Origin: Chloroflexota bacterium
GTDB taxonomy: Bacteria; Chloroflexota; Anaerolineae; Anaerolineales; Villigracilaceae
Direction: 5' to 3'
Assembly: GCA_021796315.1 (NCBI GenBank)
Contig: JAJYOH010000092.1
Span: 1 to 13,764, forward strand
DNA: 13,764 nucleotides
In this document: positions 1 through 6,695 of the stretch, in pieces
Layout of the letters: each line of letters begins with the position of its first letter
Position numbering within the stretch: position 1 is the stretch's first letter
Notes under the pieces: generated by a model
What the model was told of the DNA's origin: nothing
Databases searched by the model: none
What the model saw: only the letters and a program-made list of their open reading frames with translations
Made by a program: the position numbers and the translations under genes

Positions 1-122
1 TAAAACGAAAGGTATTGGCTTTCATTGAATACTACAATCGAACGATGGCTAAACCATTCAAATGGACTTATCAGGGCAAGGCTCTCGTTGCCTAACTTCT
101 TACTCATTTACGCCTACATGTA
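1..122 (+). mobile_element. Right end of an IS630-family insertion sequence
   Basis: The transposase tail is followed by about 27 nt before recognisable sigma factor codons begin at about 123. The element must therefore end between 96 and 122. IS630 elements duplicate a TA target, and a TA at 121-122 immediately precedes the sigma homology, which makes it the most economical right boundary. The matching left inverted repeat is outside the window, so the exact end cannot be proved here. Confidence 0.6.
3..95 (+). CDS. IS630-family transposase, C-terminal end (partial at window edge)
   Basis: Only the last 30 codons are inside the window. The peptide reads LAFIEYYNRTMAKPF followed by KWTYQGKALVA and a TAA stop at 93-95. 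This is the characteristic C-terminal tail of IS630/Tc1-mariner-type DDE transposases (a YNRT.AKPFKWTY signature). Such enzymes cut and paste their element into TA dinucleotides. The catalytic DDE residues lie upstream of the window. The frame that ends here runs on, after the stop, into the truncated sigma factor fragment, so the insertion sequence sits directly inside that gene. Family call from sequence memory; confident at family level only. Confidence 0.82.
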   Translation, partial: KRKVLAFIEYYNRTMAKPFKWTYQGKALVA

Positions 123-698
123 CTAGCCGACTCGGTTGGCATCGCCATGCTCGTGGTCCTCGATACGCTGACTCCCGCCGAACGGCTCGCGTTCGTGTTG
201 CATGACATGTTTGCTGTACCGTTTGACGAGATCGCCCTCATTGTAGGACGCTCTCCAACCGCGGCAAGGCAGCTTGCGAGCCGTGCACGCCGCCGGGTAC
301 ATGGAGCAGATATGGCTCGCGGGGCGGATTTCGCCCGCAAGCGGGAAGTCGTTGATGCCTTCCTGACTGCCTCGCGCGAGGGCAACTTCGAGGCGCTTCT
401 CGCGTTGCTTGACCCCGAGGTGATCGTTCGAGCCGACCGCTCGGCTGTGAAACCCGGCGCGGCTCCGGAGACCCGTGGTGCGGCAACCGTGGCAAAGCAA
501 GCATTCACTGAGTCACGTCGCGCTCGGTTTGCACAACTGGCGCTCGTGAACGGAGGAGTGGGAGTCGTTGTGGCACCGCGCGGACGATTACTCCTGGTAA
601 TGACTTTTAAGATTACGGGCAGGAGAATTGAAGAAATTGATGTGATCGCCGATCCCGTGCGCATTCGCCAACTCGATCTGTCGATCCTCGACGACTGA
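123..698 (+). pseudogene. SigJ/ECF41-type sigma factor, N-terminally truncated by IS insertion
   Basis: The remaining roughly 191 codons encode sigma region 4 (LTPAERLAFVLHDMF, then a helix-turn-helix around GRSPTAARQLASRARRRV) and a C-terminal SnoaL-like domain ending IDVIADPVRIRQLDLSILDD. That layout is typical of ECF41 (SigJ-type) sigma factors, which are normally about 290-300 residues. Region 2, which binds the -10 element and core RNA polymerase, and the interdomain linker are missing. Homology starts at LADSVGIAM (from 123), just after the IS630 end and in the same frame as the transposase stop at 93-95. The first ATG (147) lies inside a conserved helix and has no ribosome binding site, so translation is doubtful. 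The fragment is visibly richer in GC than the sequence after it. Almost certainly non-functional as a sigma factor. Confidence 0.8.
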
Positions 699-840
699 CA
701 AGAGGGCTTCATCTGGGTGGACATGTCAAGGCCTGTGGTGGTTACTTAGTCATGCGCCGGATTTTGTGGCACAAATCAGCATGCCGTTGTCTCATGAGTG
801 GACAATTGTCTCGGCTTTAACAAAATCACCCATCAATTGC

Positions 841-869
841 TTGACAATCTCTGTCACCCCACGTGAAAT
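841..869 (+). promoter_or_regulatory. Sigma70-like promoter of ncRNA copy 1
   Basis: A consensus -35 TTGACA (841-846) is followed by a 17-nt spacer and TGAAAT (864-869). The same arrangement occurs in copies 2 and 3 with TAAAAT as the -10. The predicted start is the G of a conserved GTCTTT at 876, at the same place in all three copies. Confidence 0.7.
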
Positions 870-875
870 CCGCTT

Positions 876-1022
876 GTCTTTAATGCAAAATGCCCTAAAA
901 TGAAGCAAAATTCATCTCATCGTTAGTTGGTCAAAAAGTTACGCTCTGCGGGTCCTATCCCCGTCGGGATCGCAGAAGTACGGACCCGCTACTCAAATTG
1001 AGTAGCGGGTCCGTTTTGTTTT
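876..1022 (+). ncRNA. Putative small RNA, copy 1 (family not recognised)
   Basis: A transcript of about 147 nt is predicted from the promoter at 841-869 to the terminator at 981-1022. The strongly conserved core is about 915-972. It can form a long hairpin: CTGCG (946-950) with CGCAG (971-975), and ATCCC (957-961) with GGGAT (966-970), with a bulge on the 5' side. A competing fold is a tRNA T-arm-like stem: GCGGG (948-952), a 7-nt loop, CCCGT (960-964). GCGGGTCC (948-955) is also complementary to GGACCCGC (982-989) in the left arm of the terminator. There is no ORF with a ribosome binding site. Conservation of promoter, core and terminator in three copies supports an RNA gene; function unknown. 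Confidence 0.65.
981..1022 (+). terminator. Rho-independent terminator of ncRNA copy 1
   Basis: A GC-rich stem CGGACCCGCTACTC...GAGTAGCGGGTCCG (981-994 / 1000-1013) closes a short AT loop. It is followed by TTTTGTTTT (1014-1022). Confidence 0.88.
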
Positions 1023-1137
1023 AACTCATCGGCTCCCCCACCTTCCCGTTCCAGTGATGTGAACATTCGAAAATATCTGGCGGATGAACGAAGTAGACAC
1101 GACAGGTAGGTTCAAAAGCGAACACACCCTACAACTA

Positions 1138-2004
1138 GAGCGTGTTATGAACATTCATAGGACAAAAGCCATAAGATGAACGAAGTTCCTAACCATCATG
1201 ATTGCGAAAGCCAGGTAGCTGAGACCGGCAAGGGTTTCAGGCAAGCGTTCGTAATCGCGCGCCAAGCGGCGAAAACGAGCCATCCAACCGAAACTACGTT
1301 CGACGACCCAGCGCCGCGGCAGGAGCACAAAGCCCTTCTTCACCTCGGGCAACTTTACCACGATCAACCGCAAGCCTTGATCTTCGGCGGCTTGGGCTGG
1401 CTCATCGCCAGTATAACCTTGATCGACAAAGGCGACCTCGACCGAATTCCCAGTGACTTCTTGCACCTGTTGTGCCAATTCTCCAACCTGTGTTCGGTCC
1501 TGCTCGTTAGCCGGGGTGATATGCAAAGTCAGCAAATGGCCCAAGGTGTCCACCGCCATATGGGTTTTGCTCCCTTTTTTGCGCTTCGCACCATCGTAAC
1601 CGGCGCGCGCCCCGCTTTCCACTGTCGATTGCAAGGTGCGGCTGTCGAAAATCGCCGCACTCGGAGTTTCCTTGCGTCCTTTGGCCAGCCGCAAGAGGGC
1701 TCGCAGGTCATGGACCATGGACTCAAAGACTCCAGCTCGGATCCAGCGCTGCGATTGTTGATAGACTGTGTACCAAGGCGGCAGGTCGCTTGGCATAAAG
1801 CGCCATGGGGCTCCCGCACGCACAATCCAACGCAAACCGTTGAAGACCTCACGCAGACTGTACTCTCGTTGCGGCGCTTCTTCTTTCATCAGGGTAAGGT
1901 AAGGAGCTATGAAAGCCCATTCATCGTCCGTCACATCGCTCGGATATCTTCGCTTTTCCATGCCACGAGTCTATCATCCCCTGACCAAAGTTCATAACAC
2001 GCTC
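1138..2004 (-). mobile_element. Complete IS5-family insertion sequence
   Basis: The element is about 867 bp with perfect terminal inverted repeats: AGAGCGTGTTATGAAC at 1137-1152 and its exact complement at 1990-2005. CTAG flanks both sides (1135-1138 and 2004-2007). The target duplication is therefore either TA (element 1138-2004, starting GAG) or CTAG (element 1139-2003). Both are known in IS5 subgroups and the palindromic flank does not separate them. One intact transposase gene fills the element. It inserted just downstream of repeat copy 1. Confidence 0.9.
1155..1961 (-). CDS. IS5-family transposase
   Basis: This 268-residue protein is full length for a single-ORF IS5 transposase. The N-terminal half is the DUF4096-like DNA-binding region (DVTDDEWAFIAPYL, then FNGLRWIVRAGAPWRFMP). 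The catalytic RNase H-like domain carries the DDE triad: D106 in IFDSRTLQS, D180 in FVDQGYTGD and E221 in RRWVVERSFGW, with the usual R..W..RFRRL.RDYE tail. The frame is uninterrupted and both inverted repeats are intact, so the copy could be active. It lies wholly within the IS and has no functional link to its neighbours. The antisense frame across the same span is a shadow. Confidence 0.95.
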   Translation of the reverse strand: MEKRRYPSDVTDDEWAFIAPYLTLMKEEAPQREYSLREVFNGLRWIVRAGAPWRFMPSDLPPWYTVYQQSQRWIRAGVFESMVHDLRALLRLAKGRKETPSAAIFDSRTLQSTVESGARAGYDGAKRKKGSKTHMAVDTLGHLLTLHITPANEQDRTQVGELAQQVQEVTGNSVEVAFVDQGYTGDEPAQAAEDQGLRLIVVKLPEVKKGFVLLPRRWVVERSFGWMARFRRLARDYERLPETLAGLSYLAFAIMMVRNFVHLMAFVL

Positions 2005-2073
2005 TAGCCAATAATTGGTGAAGGTATTGCACAACAAAATGGGTTAACTTTCTTCAAATTTCCTGGCTCCAAT

Positions 2074-2720
2074 CTAGATTCCTAAGGCATGGTAGTACCC
2101 ATATGCAATAAATAACAGGCACCCCGTCGCCATTTCCTCGGCCGTTTCTTTCCTTCCGCTCTCAAGCCACCAGATGATCATGCCAACCACCGAACGCGCT
2201 AAGCATGCAGTCACCATTTCAGCGGACAGGGCAGGTGCCCCTTCTCTCTTCTTTTGCTGAAGGTTGGCGGACTGGAGACGGTGAAGCCAGATCATAGAAA
2301 GGTAATTGCTCATCTGGGTCGAAAACCACGGGCTACCGTTTTCCCCAGCAGCGATCGATACAGCTTTTCGTTCTTTGCAAAATATTCAAAGAAGCGCGCC
2401 AAGGTGGCGATGACGTCGCGCATCTTTTCGCTGGACAGATCCTCGGCGGCAGTGTCAAAATCGGTCAGAATTTCGATATTCTTCTCGGCCGGGCCTACTT
2501 CTTTGAACATCTGTGCGATGGCTTCTTTGAAAATATATGTTACCAGCGCATATTTATCTTCAAAGTGGCGATAAAAAGTGGCTCGGTTGATCGTCGCTCG
2601 CTCCGCGATGTCCTTCATACTGATGGCATCAAATCCCTTTTCAGCGATCAGGTTGATCAGCGTATTACAAAGTAAAATACGCGTCCGTTGAATGCGTAAA
2701 TCGGTATGTTCCGGCAACAT
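2074..2720 (-). pseudogene. TetR/AcrR-family transcriptional regulator, frameshifted
   Basis: The N-terminus is a clear TetR DNA-binding domain: RIQRTRILLCNTLINLIAEK, then a helix-turn-helix around MKDIAERATINRATFYRHFEDKYAL. The first reading frame runs to LYRSLLGKT and then ends at 2310-2312. The continuation NGSPWFSTQMSNYLSMIW lies in another frame (down to 2074) and matches the normal C-terminal domain. Joining the frames restores a protein of about 215 residues. The shift maps to a run of four Gs and four As (plus strand 2339-2346), where one lost base explains everything. The start is placed at 2720, after GTGAG and below a palindrome that may be an operator; an upstream ATG at 2756 is less likely. 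The gene is divergent from the ligase gene and would be expected to regulate it. A sequencing error in the homopolymer is the main alternative. Confidence 0.78.
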
Positions 2721-2731
2721 AATCTCACTTG

Positions 2732-2748
2732 TGTCGCATAATGCAACA
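2732..2748. promoter_or_regulatory. Candidate TetR operator palindrome
   Basis: TGTCGCAT-A-ATGCAACA is an imperfect palindrome (7 of 8 positions pair). It lies 12 bp upstream of the TetR start in the divergent intergenic region. The half-site ATGCAACA recurs at 2811-2818. The position fits autorepression and control of the divergent ligase gene. This is inference from symmetry and location only. Confidence 0.4.
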
Positions 2749-2883
2749 TTGTGCAAAATCTGCTCATTGTTCTGGCGTTAAGGATGGACTATAACAGGAT
2801 CGCAACAATCATGCAACATACTACTGCATATCAAACACAGAGTTGCTTTCATTAATGAACGTAGAAATCAGAGGACAGATCAC

Positions 2884-4248
2884 ATGAGCAATCAGACACA
2901 CATACTGAATTCCCATATACACATAACGGATGGGATTGACAGACAACAACGCGCGCGACTGTTGGAACTAATCCAATTTGCCCGCACGTGTTCCCCCTAC
3001 TATCGTGAATTGTATCGCGGACTCCCCGACGAGATTGAATCGATCCGGCAACTGCCCATCACCAGCAAGAAACAACTGATGACGCGTTTTGACGATTGGG
3101 TCACAGACCCAAGAATCACGTTGGAAAAAGCCCGTGCGTTTATCAGCGACCCCAGCTTGATCGGCGCGCCTTTCCTGGGCAAGTATCACTTGGCAATCAC
3201 ATCCGGGACGACAGGCGAGATGGGCATTTTTCTCACCGACGAAACCACAACGGCCGTCAGCGCGAAGATCAACTAGAAAGCTAAACTGTCATGGTTGGGT
3301 GGAAGAGGTCTGCTCCAGTTGGGCCTGCGCGGGATCCGGATGGCAGCCATCACTGCCGTGGGTGGGCATTTCGGTTTTTTATCCGGCATTCACTATATGC
3401 AAAAGACCAGTCCTTTTTGGAAAAACCGCATCAAGGCTTTTTCTGTTCATATGCCTGTTGCCGAACTGGTCAAGCAGCTCAACCAGTTCCAGCCGACCTT
3501 AATCATGGGCTATGCCAGCATGGTTGCTCTCCTCGCCAGCCAACAGGAACTGGGACACCTGCACATTCGTCCGTTCTTCATCGAGGTGATGAGTGAAAAA
3601 TTAAGCGACGCGGAGTTCAAAAAAATCGGTAAAATCTTTCACATCCAGCCATACCAGATGTACGGTTCCACCAAAAATCCATTTGCCAGCTCGATTTGCA
3701 CACAGGGTTGGTATCACGTCAATAATGATGTAGTCATCCTAGAGCCAGTGGATGCTGAATACCGACCCGTTCCCTCGGGTATCATGTCGCATACGGTCCT
3801 GGTTACCAATCTGGTCGGCAAAGTACAACCCATCATCCGCTACGACCTGGGCGACAGGCTCTTGGTAAAGCTGGAGATCTGCCCCTGTGGAAATCCGCGC
3901 CCGGCCATTCGTGTTCAGGGTCGCACCGCCAATGCGCTCGTGTTTACAACTCGAAATGGGAAGCATGTGAGCATCCCGCCGCTGCTGTTCGTCACCCTGA
4001 TCGATCACATGCCTGGAATCAAATTGTTCCAGGTTGTGCAGACATCGCCCCACACATTGCGCATCCGCCTGTGTTATCAGGCAATATATAACCAGCCACA
4101 GCAGGATCGCCAATGGCAGGCTCTCTACGCTGAATTGACTAGAATGCTTAAAGGTTACGGGCTTGACTTCATCACCTTGGAACGCGCTATCGAACCGCCC
4201 CAGCAATCGCAAGGGGGAAAATTCCGCTTGGTCATCCCGTCATCCTAG
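2884..4248 (+). pseudogene. PaaK-like (phenylacetate-CoA ligase / F390 synthetase family) adenylate-forming enzyme with in-frame TAG
   Basis: One continuous frame of 455 codons is interrupted only by TAG at 3274-3276 (codon 131). The start ATG at 2884 follows AGAGGA at good spacing. Before the stop lies the ATP-binding motif SGTTGEMG (107-114). After it come LLQLGLRGIRMAAI, a GGHFGF segment, FQPTLIMGYASM, YGSTK (260-264), YDLGDRL (320-326), the GRTANAL region and C-terminal GKFRLV (lysine 446). The family activates aryl or fatty acids as acyl-adenylates and usually passes them to CoA. The conserved glutamate of the YGxTE motif is lysine here (K264), a second sign of decay besides the nonsense codon. 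It is divergent from the broken TetR gene and ends 18 nt before repeat copy 2. Restart at a downstream codon would lack the ATP loop. Substrate unknown. Confidence 0.82.
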
Positions 4249-4304
4249 CGCCAGAGTATCCTCCCAAAATTGTCTCGATCTTAACAGAATCCCACATGAA
4301 TTGC

Positions 4305-4334
4305 TTGACAATCTCCATCACCCCCACGTAAAAT
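4305..4334 (+). promoter_or_regulatory. Sigma70-like promoter of ncRNA copy 2
   Basis: TTGACA (4305-4310), an 18-nt spacer and TAAAAT (4329-4334). The predicted start is the G of GTCTTT at 4341, as in the other copies. Confidence 0.72.
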
Positions 4335-4340
4335 CCGCCT

Positions 4341-4478
4341 GTCTTTAGAGCGAAAACGGCTCAAAAATCATCTCATCGTTAGTTGGTCAAAAAGTTACGC
4401 TCTGCGGGTCCGATCCCCGTTGGGATCGCAGAAGTTCGGACCCGCTACTCAATTTAAGTAGCGGGTCCGTTTTGTTTT
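4341..4478 (+). ncRNA. Putative small RNA, copy 2
   Basis: The predicted transcript is about 138 nt. A small 5' hairpin can form (GAGC...GCTC just after the start). The core has the CTGCG (4402-4406) / CGCAG (4427-4431) stem closed over ATCCC / GGGAT with a CGTT loop, the same as copy 1 apart from loop and bulge bases. GCGGGTCCG (4404-4412) is complementary over 9 bp to CGGACCCGC (4437-4445) in the left arm of the terminator, so core folding and terminator formation could compete. No gene on the plus strand follows closely, since the neighbour is convergent. This argues for a free-standing RNA rather than a leader. Confidence 0.65.
4437..4478 (+). terminator. Rho-independent terminator of ncRNA copy 2
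   Basis: A 13-bp stem CGGACCCGCTACT / AGTAGCGGGTCCG (4437-4449 / 4457-4469) with a 7-nt AT-rich loop, followed by TTTTGTTTT (4470-4478). Nearly identical to the terminator of copy 1. Confidence 0.88.
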
Positions 4479-4575
4479 AACACATGAACTTCCCCAGGAC
4501 CTTATTCCAGTGATGCGAATATCCCGTAATATTCATGGATGAAGATAGTAGCCAGGACAGGATGTCCAGTGGAAG

Positions 4576-5481
4576 TTATTTGCCTTGGTGCACAATATTG
4601 TTCAGTTCGGTGATATCCTCTTCAGAAAGAGTTACCGCGGCACCTGTAACGTTCTCGCGTAGGTGTGCGACAGATGATGTACCGGGGATGAGCAGGATGT
4701 TTGGTGAGCGTTGGAGGAGCCACGCCAGTGCGACGCCGATGGGCGCGGTGCCGAGGTGAGCAGCAACTGATCTTAGCTTATCATATTGAAGCGGGGAGAA
4801 GCCACCAAGCGGGAAATAGGGCACATAGGCGATACCTTGTGCGGCGAGAGAGTCGATCAGATCATCGTCGCCCCGGTTGGCTATATTGTAAAAGTTCTGC
4901 ACACATAAAACCGGCGCGATTGTCTGGGCCTCGGCAATCTGCTCGGCATTGACAGTGCTGAGACCGAGGTGCTTGATCAGTCCTTCGTGCTGCAACTCTG
5001 CGAGCACACTGAACGGCCCGGCGATCGAGCCTGACTCGGGACCTTCTAATCCGCCAACACGTAGGTTGACAACATCGAGTACATCCAACCCAAGGTGATC
5101 CAGGTTATCGTACACGGCCTGGCGTAGCTGATCGGGGGCCAGTGCTCTGGGCCAATTGCCTTTGGCATCTCGCAGTGTTCCAACCTTGGTAACAATGTGC
5201 AGATCGTCCGGATAGGGTTGCAAAGCCTCTTTAATGATCTGGTTGGTGACATGCGGGCCATAGAAATCACTGGTGTCGATGTGCGTGATGCCAAGCGTCA
5301 CAGCCTCGCGCAGTACGGCCACGGCGGCGGCGCGATCCGCGGGTGGACCGAATACGTGCGGACCAGCCAACTGCATCGCACCGTACCCCATGCGGGTGAC
5401 TACCAGGTCCTTGGCCATAGCGAATGTTCCTGCGGCTGTAGCAGGAAGATGATTGTGTTGATTGGCTGCATTCGATACCAT
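4576..5481 (-). CDS. Aldo/keto reductase family oxidoreductase
   Basis: A 301-residue NAD(P)H-dependent reductase with the AKR TIM-barrel fold. Visible motifs are MGYGAMQL (31-38), GITHIDTSDFYG with D69 and the catalytic Y74, and IVTKVG with K99. The C-terminal cofactor segment has QRSPNILLIPGTSS. The usual catalytic histidine position reads VVNLRVGG, with R141 where most AKRs have histidine. This is a recognised subgroup trait rather than decay, since the rest is intact. The start at 5481 follows a strong GAGGAG ribosome binding site. An alternative inner start at MAKDLVVTRMG would remove an unusual 21-residue N-terminal tail. The gene is divergent from an XRE regulator, which probably controls it. 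Substrate cannot be told; aldehydes or ketones are usual. Confidence 0.9.
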   Translation of the reverse strand: MVSNAANQHNHLPATAAGTFAMAKDLVVTRMGYGAMQLAGPHVFGPPADRAAAVAVLREAVTLGITHIDTSDFYGPHVTNQIIKEALQPYPDDLHIVTKVGTLRDAKGNWPRALAPDQLRQAVYDNLDHLGLDVLDVVNLRVGGLEGPESGSIAGPFSVLAELQHEGLIKHLGLSTVNAEQIAEAQTIAPVLCVQNFYNIANRGDDDLIDSLAAQGIAYVPYFPLGGFSPLQYDKLRSVAAHLGTAPIGVALAWLLQRSPNILLIPGTSSVAHLRENVTGAAVTLSEEDITELNNIVHQGK

Positions 5482-5543
5482 GTAATATCTCCTCTGTCTC
5501 CTGTTTGAATAACCATGATTATGATATGTGATACGCTTGGGAA

Positions 5544-5590
5544 TATAATATGAAGGCTATTGTATAACCAGAGCCTCTTTATCATATGAT
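5544..5590 (+). promoter_or_regulatory. Candidate promoter -10 and palindromic operator of the XRE gene
   Basis: TATAAT lies at 5544-5549 in the divergent AKR/XRE intergenic region, with no good -35 at 17 nt; TTATGA at 5519-5524 is a poor candidate at 19 nt spacing. A perfect 10-bp palindrome ATCATATGAT (5581-5590) sits between this and the XRE start and could be an operator. Weak evidence. Confidence 0.35.
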
Positions 5591-5622
5591 TGAAACTATT
5601 AGGACAAGGAACAACGAGAACG

Positions 5623-6465
5623 ATGAGCGATGAACAATACAGACAGGATCTTGCGGATTTTCTACGCACTCGACGTAAACGCATCCCGCCCGAACAAGTT
5701 GGGCTGACACGGGGTGGGAGGCGACGCACCCCAGGATTACGGCGCGAAGAGGTGGCCCAACTCGCGAACGTAAGCGTTTCCTGGTACACCCTGTTGGAGC
5801 AAGGGCGCGATACACATCCTTCAAAGGAAGTGCTCCAAAATATTGCTGATGCGCTACAACTTACACCCGACGAACAGCAACACCTTTTCTTACTTGCCAA
5901 TAAGCAACCCATTGTCGAAACACACATACCGGACGAGCAGGTAAGTCCTGCATTGCGCCGTGTACTTGACGCGCTCAATCCTTTTCCAGCCTATATCGTT
6001 GGTCGTCGTTGGAATTATCTCGCCTGGAACAGCGCCGCTGAACATGTCTTGATGTTGTCGAAACCAGTGCCGCCCTACGAATATAATGTTATCTGGCGTA
6101 TTTTTGCTGATCCCAATATTCAGGAACATAACCCCAAGTGGGAGCAGGTAGCACAGAAAGTACTGGCGGAATTCCGTGCTGATTGTGCACGTTGTGTTCA
6201 TGAAGAATGGTTCAAACGCATGATATCTGATTTGCAGCGCGTGAGTCCTGAGTTTCGTGCGTGGTGGCCCCGTCACGATGTGCGCGGTCGAGCCGATGCA
6301 CGAAAAGACATACAGCATCCATTGGTGGGGTATCTAATGTTCGAGCATACAACCTTGCAAGTACCTGCCGCGCCCGATCTCAAACTCATGATCTTTACAC
6401 CGTTACCCGAAACCGGCACACTGGAAAAACTCCAGCAGTTGATGAATCAGGTTGTCGCCTCTTAA
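5623..6465 (+). CDS. XRE-family regulator with MmyB-like C-terminal ligand-binding domain
   Basis: A 280-residue regulator. The N-terminal helix-turn-helix spans about residues 5-70, with the typical opening LADFLRTRRKRIPPE and the signature TPGLRREEVAQLANVSVSWY followed by LEQGRD. The C-terminal part from about 100 (ALNPFPAYIVGRRWNYLAWN) is the PAS-like MmyB/MLTR ligand-binding domain, which in relatives senses small hydrophobic ligands. Start ATG 5623 is preferred over an in-frame TTG at 5590 because family members begin close to the HTH; AAGGA and GAGAA lie upstream. Regulators of this type often sit divergent from a reductase or dehydrogenase they control, as here with the aldo/keto reductase. 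Full length and apparently intact. Confidence 0.9.
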   Translation: MSDEQYRQDLADFLRTRRKRIPPEQVGLTRGGRRRTPGLRREEVAQLANVSVSWYTLLEQGRDTHPSKEVLQNIADALQLTPDEQQHLFLLANKQPIVETHIPDEQVSPALRRVLDALNPFPAYIVGRRWNYLAWNSAAEHVLMLSKPVPPYEYNVIWRIFADPNIQEHNPKWEQVAQKVLAEFRADCARCVHEEWFKRMISDLQRVSPEFRAWWPRHDVRGRADARKDIQHPLVGYLMFEHTTLQVPAAPDLKLMIFTPLPETGTLEKLQQLMNQVVAS

Positions 6466-6695
6466 GACTTGTGGCCCAACACATCACCAGATCGTGTAAA
6501 AACGTACAGCGGGAAGTAGTTGTAGAATTGGTTGTGTCTTCAATCCGGCCTAGCCGTCCAACAAAGTGTCCTAAGAAACCAGAATATAGGAGAAACGCTC
6601 TCTTTGCGGCGTTTTGCCATTCCACAATTAACGCAAAAAAGGATTGTCCCGGCTACTTATGTCATCTGCTCGAATTCTGTAATGCAAGCCAGTTC
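6466..6695. other. Intergenic stretch without recognisable gene
   Basis: Between the XRE stop and repeat copy 3 I see no credible coding region. A weak hairpin, AAACGC (6593-6598) with GCGTTT (6609-6614) followed by a short T run, might act as a terminator for the XRE gene, but it lies about 130 nt beyond the stop codon. Short frames on both strands have no ribosome binding sites and low-complexity translations. Confidence 0.4.

Larger units (their letters stand above)
783..1106 (+). repeat. Direct repeat copy 1 (promoter + structured RNA + terminator + 3' tail)
   Basis: This block is homologous to 4267-4561 over its length, including about 85 nt after the terminator, and to 6696-6886 up to the end of the RNA core. 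The distance from the first shared bases (GCCGYTGTCTC) to the -35 box is 58 nt both here and in copy 3. The shared tail ends at GACAGG (1101-1106), equivalent to 4556-4561. Copy 1 begins 84 nt after the broken sigma gene and ends about 30 nt before the IS5-family element. No protein-coding reading of the block is convincing. Confidence 0.85.
4267..4561 (+). repeat. Direct repeat copy 2
   Basis: Homologous to 783-1106, including the 85-nt tail after the terminator that ends in GACAGG (4556-4561). The 5' boundary is less clear than in copies 1 and 3, with similarity starting near AATTGTCTCGA (about 4268). The block fills almost the whole gap between the convergent ligase and aldo/keto reductase genes and stops about 15 nt short of the reductase stop codon. 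Confidence 0.85.

Noticed and set aside
104..724. Minus-strand ORFs over the sigma factor fragment
   Set aside because: Serine- and arginine-rich translations typical of shadows in GC-rich DNA; the plus strand has clear sigma region 4 and SnoaL-like motifs.
915..975. Core of the repeat as a true tRNA gene
   Set aside because: Only a T-arm-like stem and acceptor-like 3' strand are present; no 5' acceptor strand, D-stem pairing or anticodon arm can be drawn.
1176..1997. Long plus-strand ORF antisense to the IS5 transposase
   Set aside because: It mirrors the transposase frame, shows no family motifs, and the minus strand has the complete DDE protein and matching inverted repeats.
2310..2350. 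Programmed frameshifting in the TetR gene
   Set aside because: TetR regulators are not known to use it; a one-base loss in GGGGAAAA is simpler.
3274..3276. TAG in the ligase as pyrrolysine or programmed read-through
   Set aside because: No pyrrolysine genes or stimulatory structure seen, and the additional loss of the YGxTE glutamate favours simple pseudogenisation.
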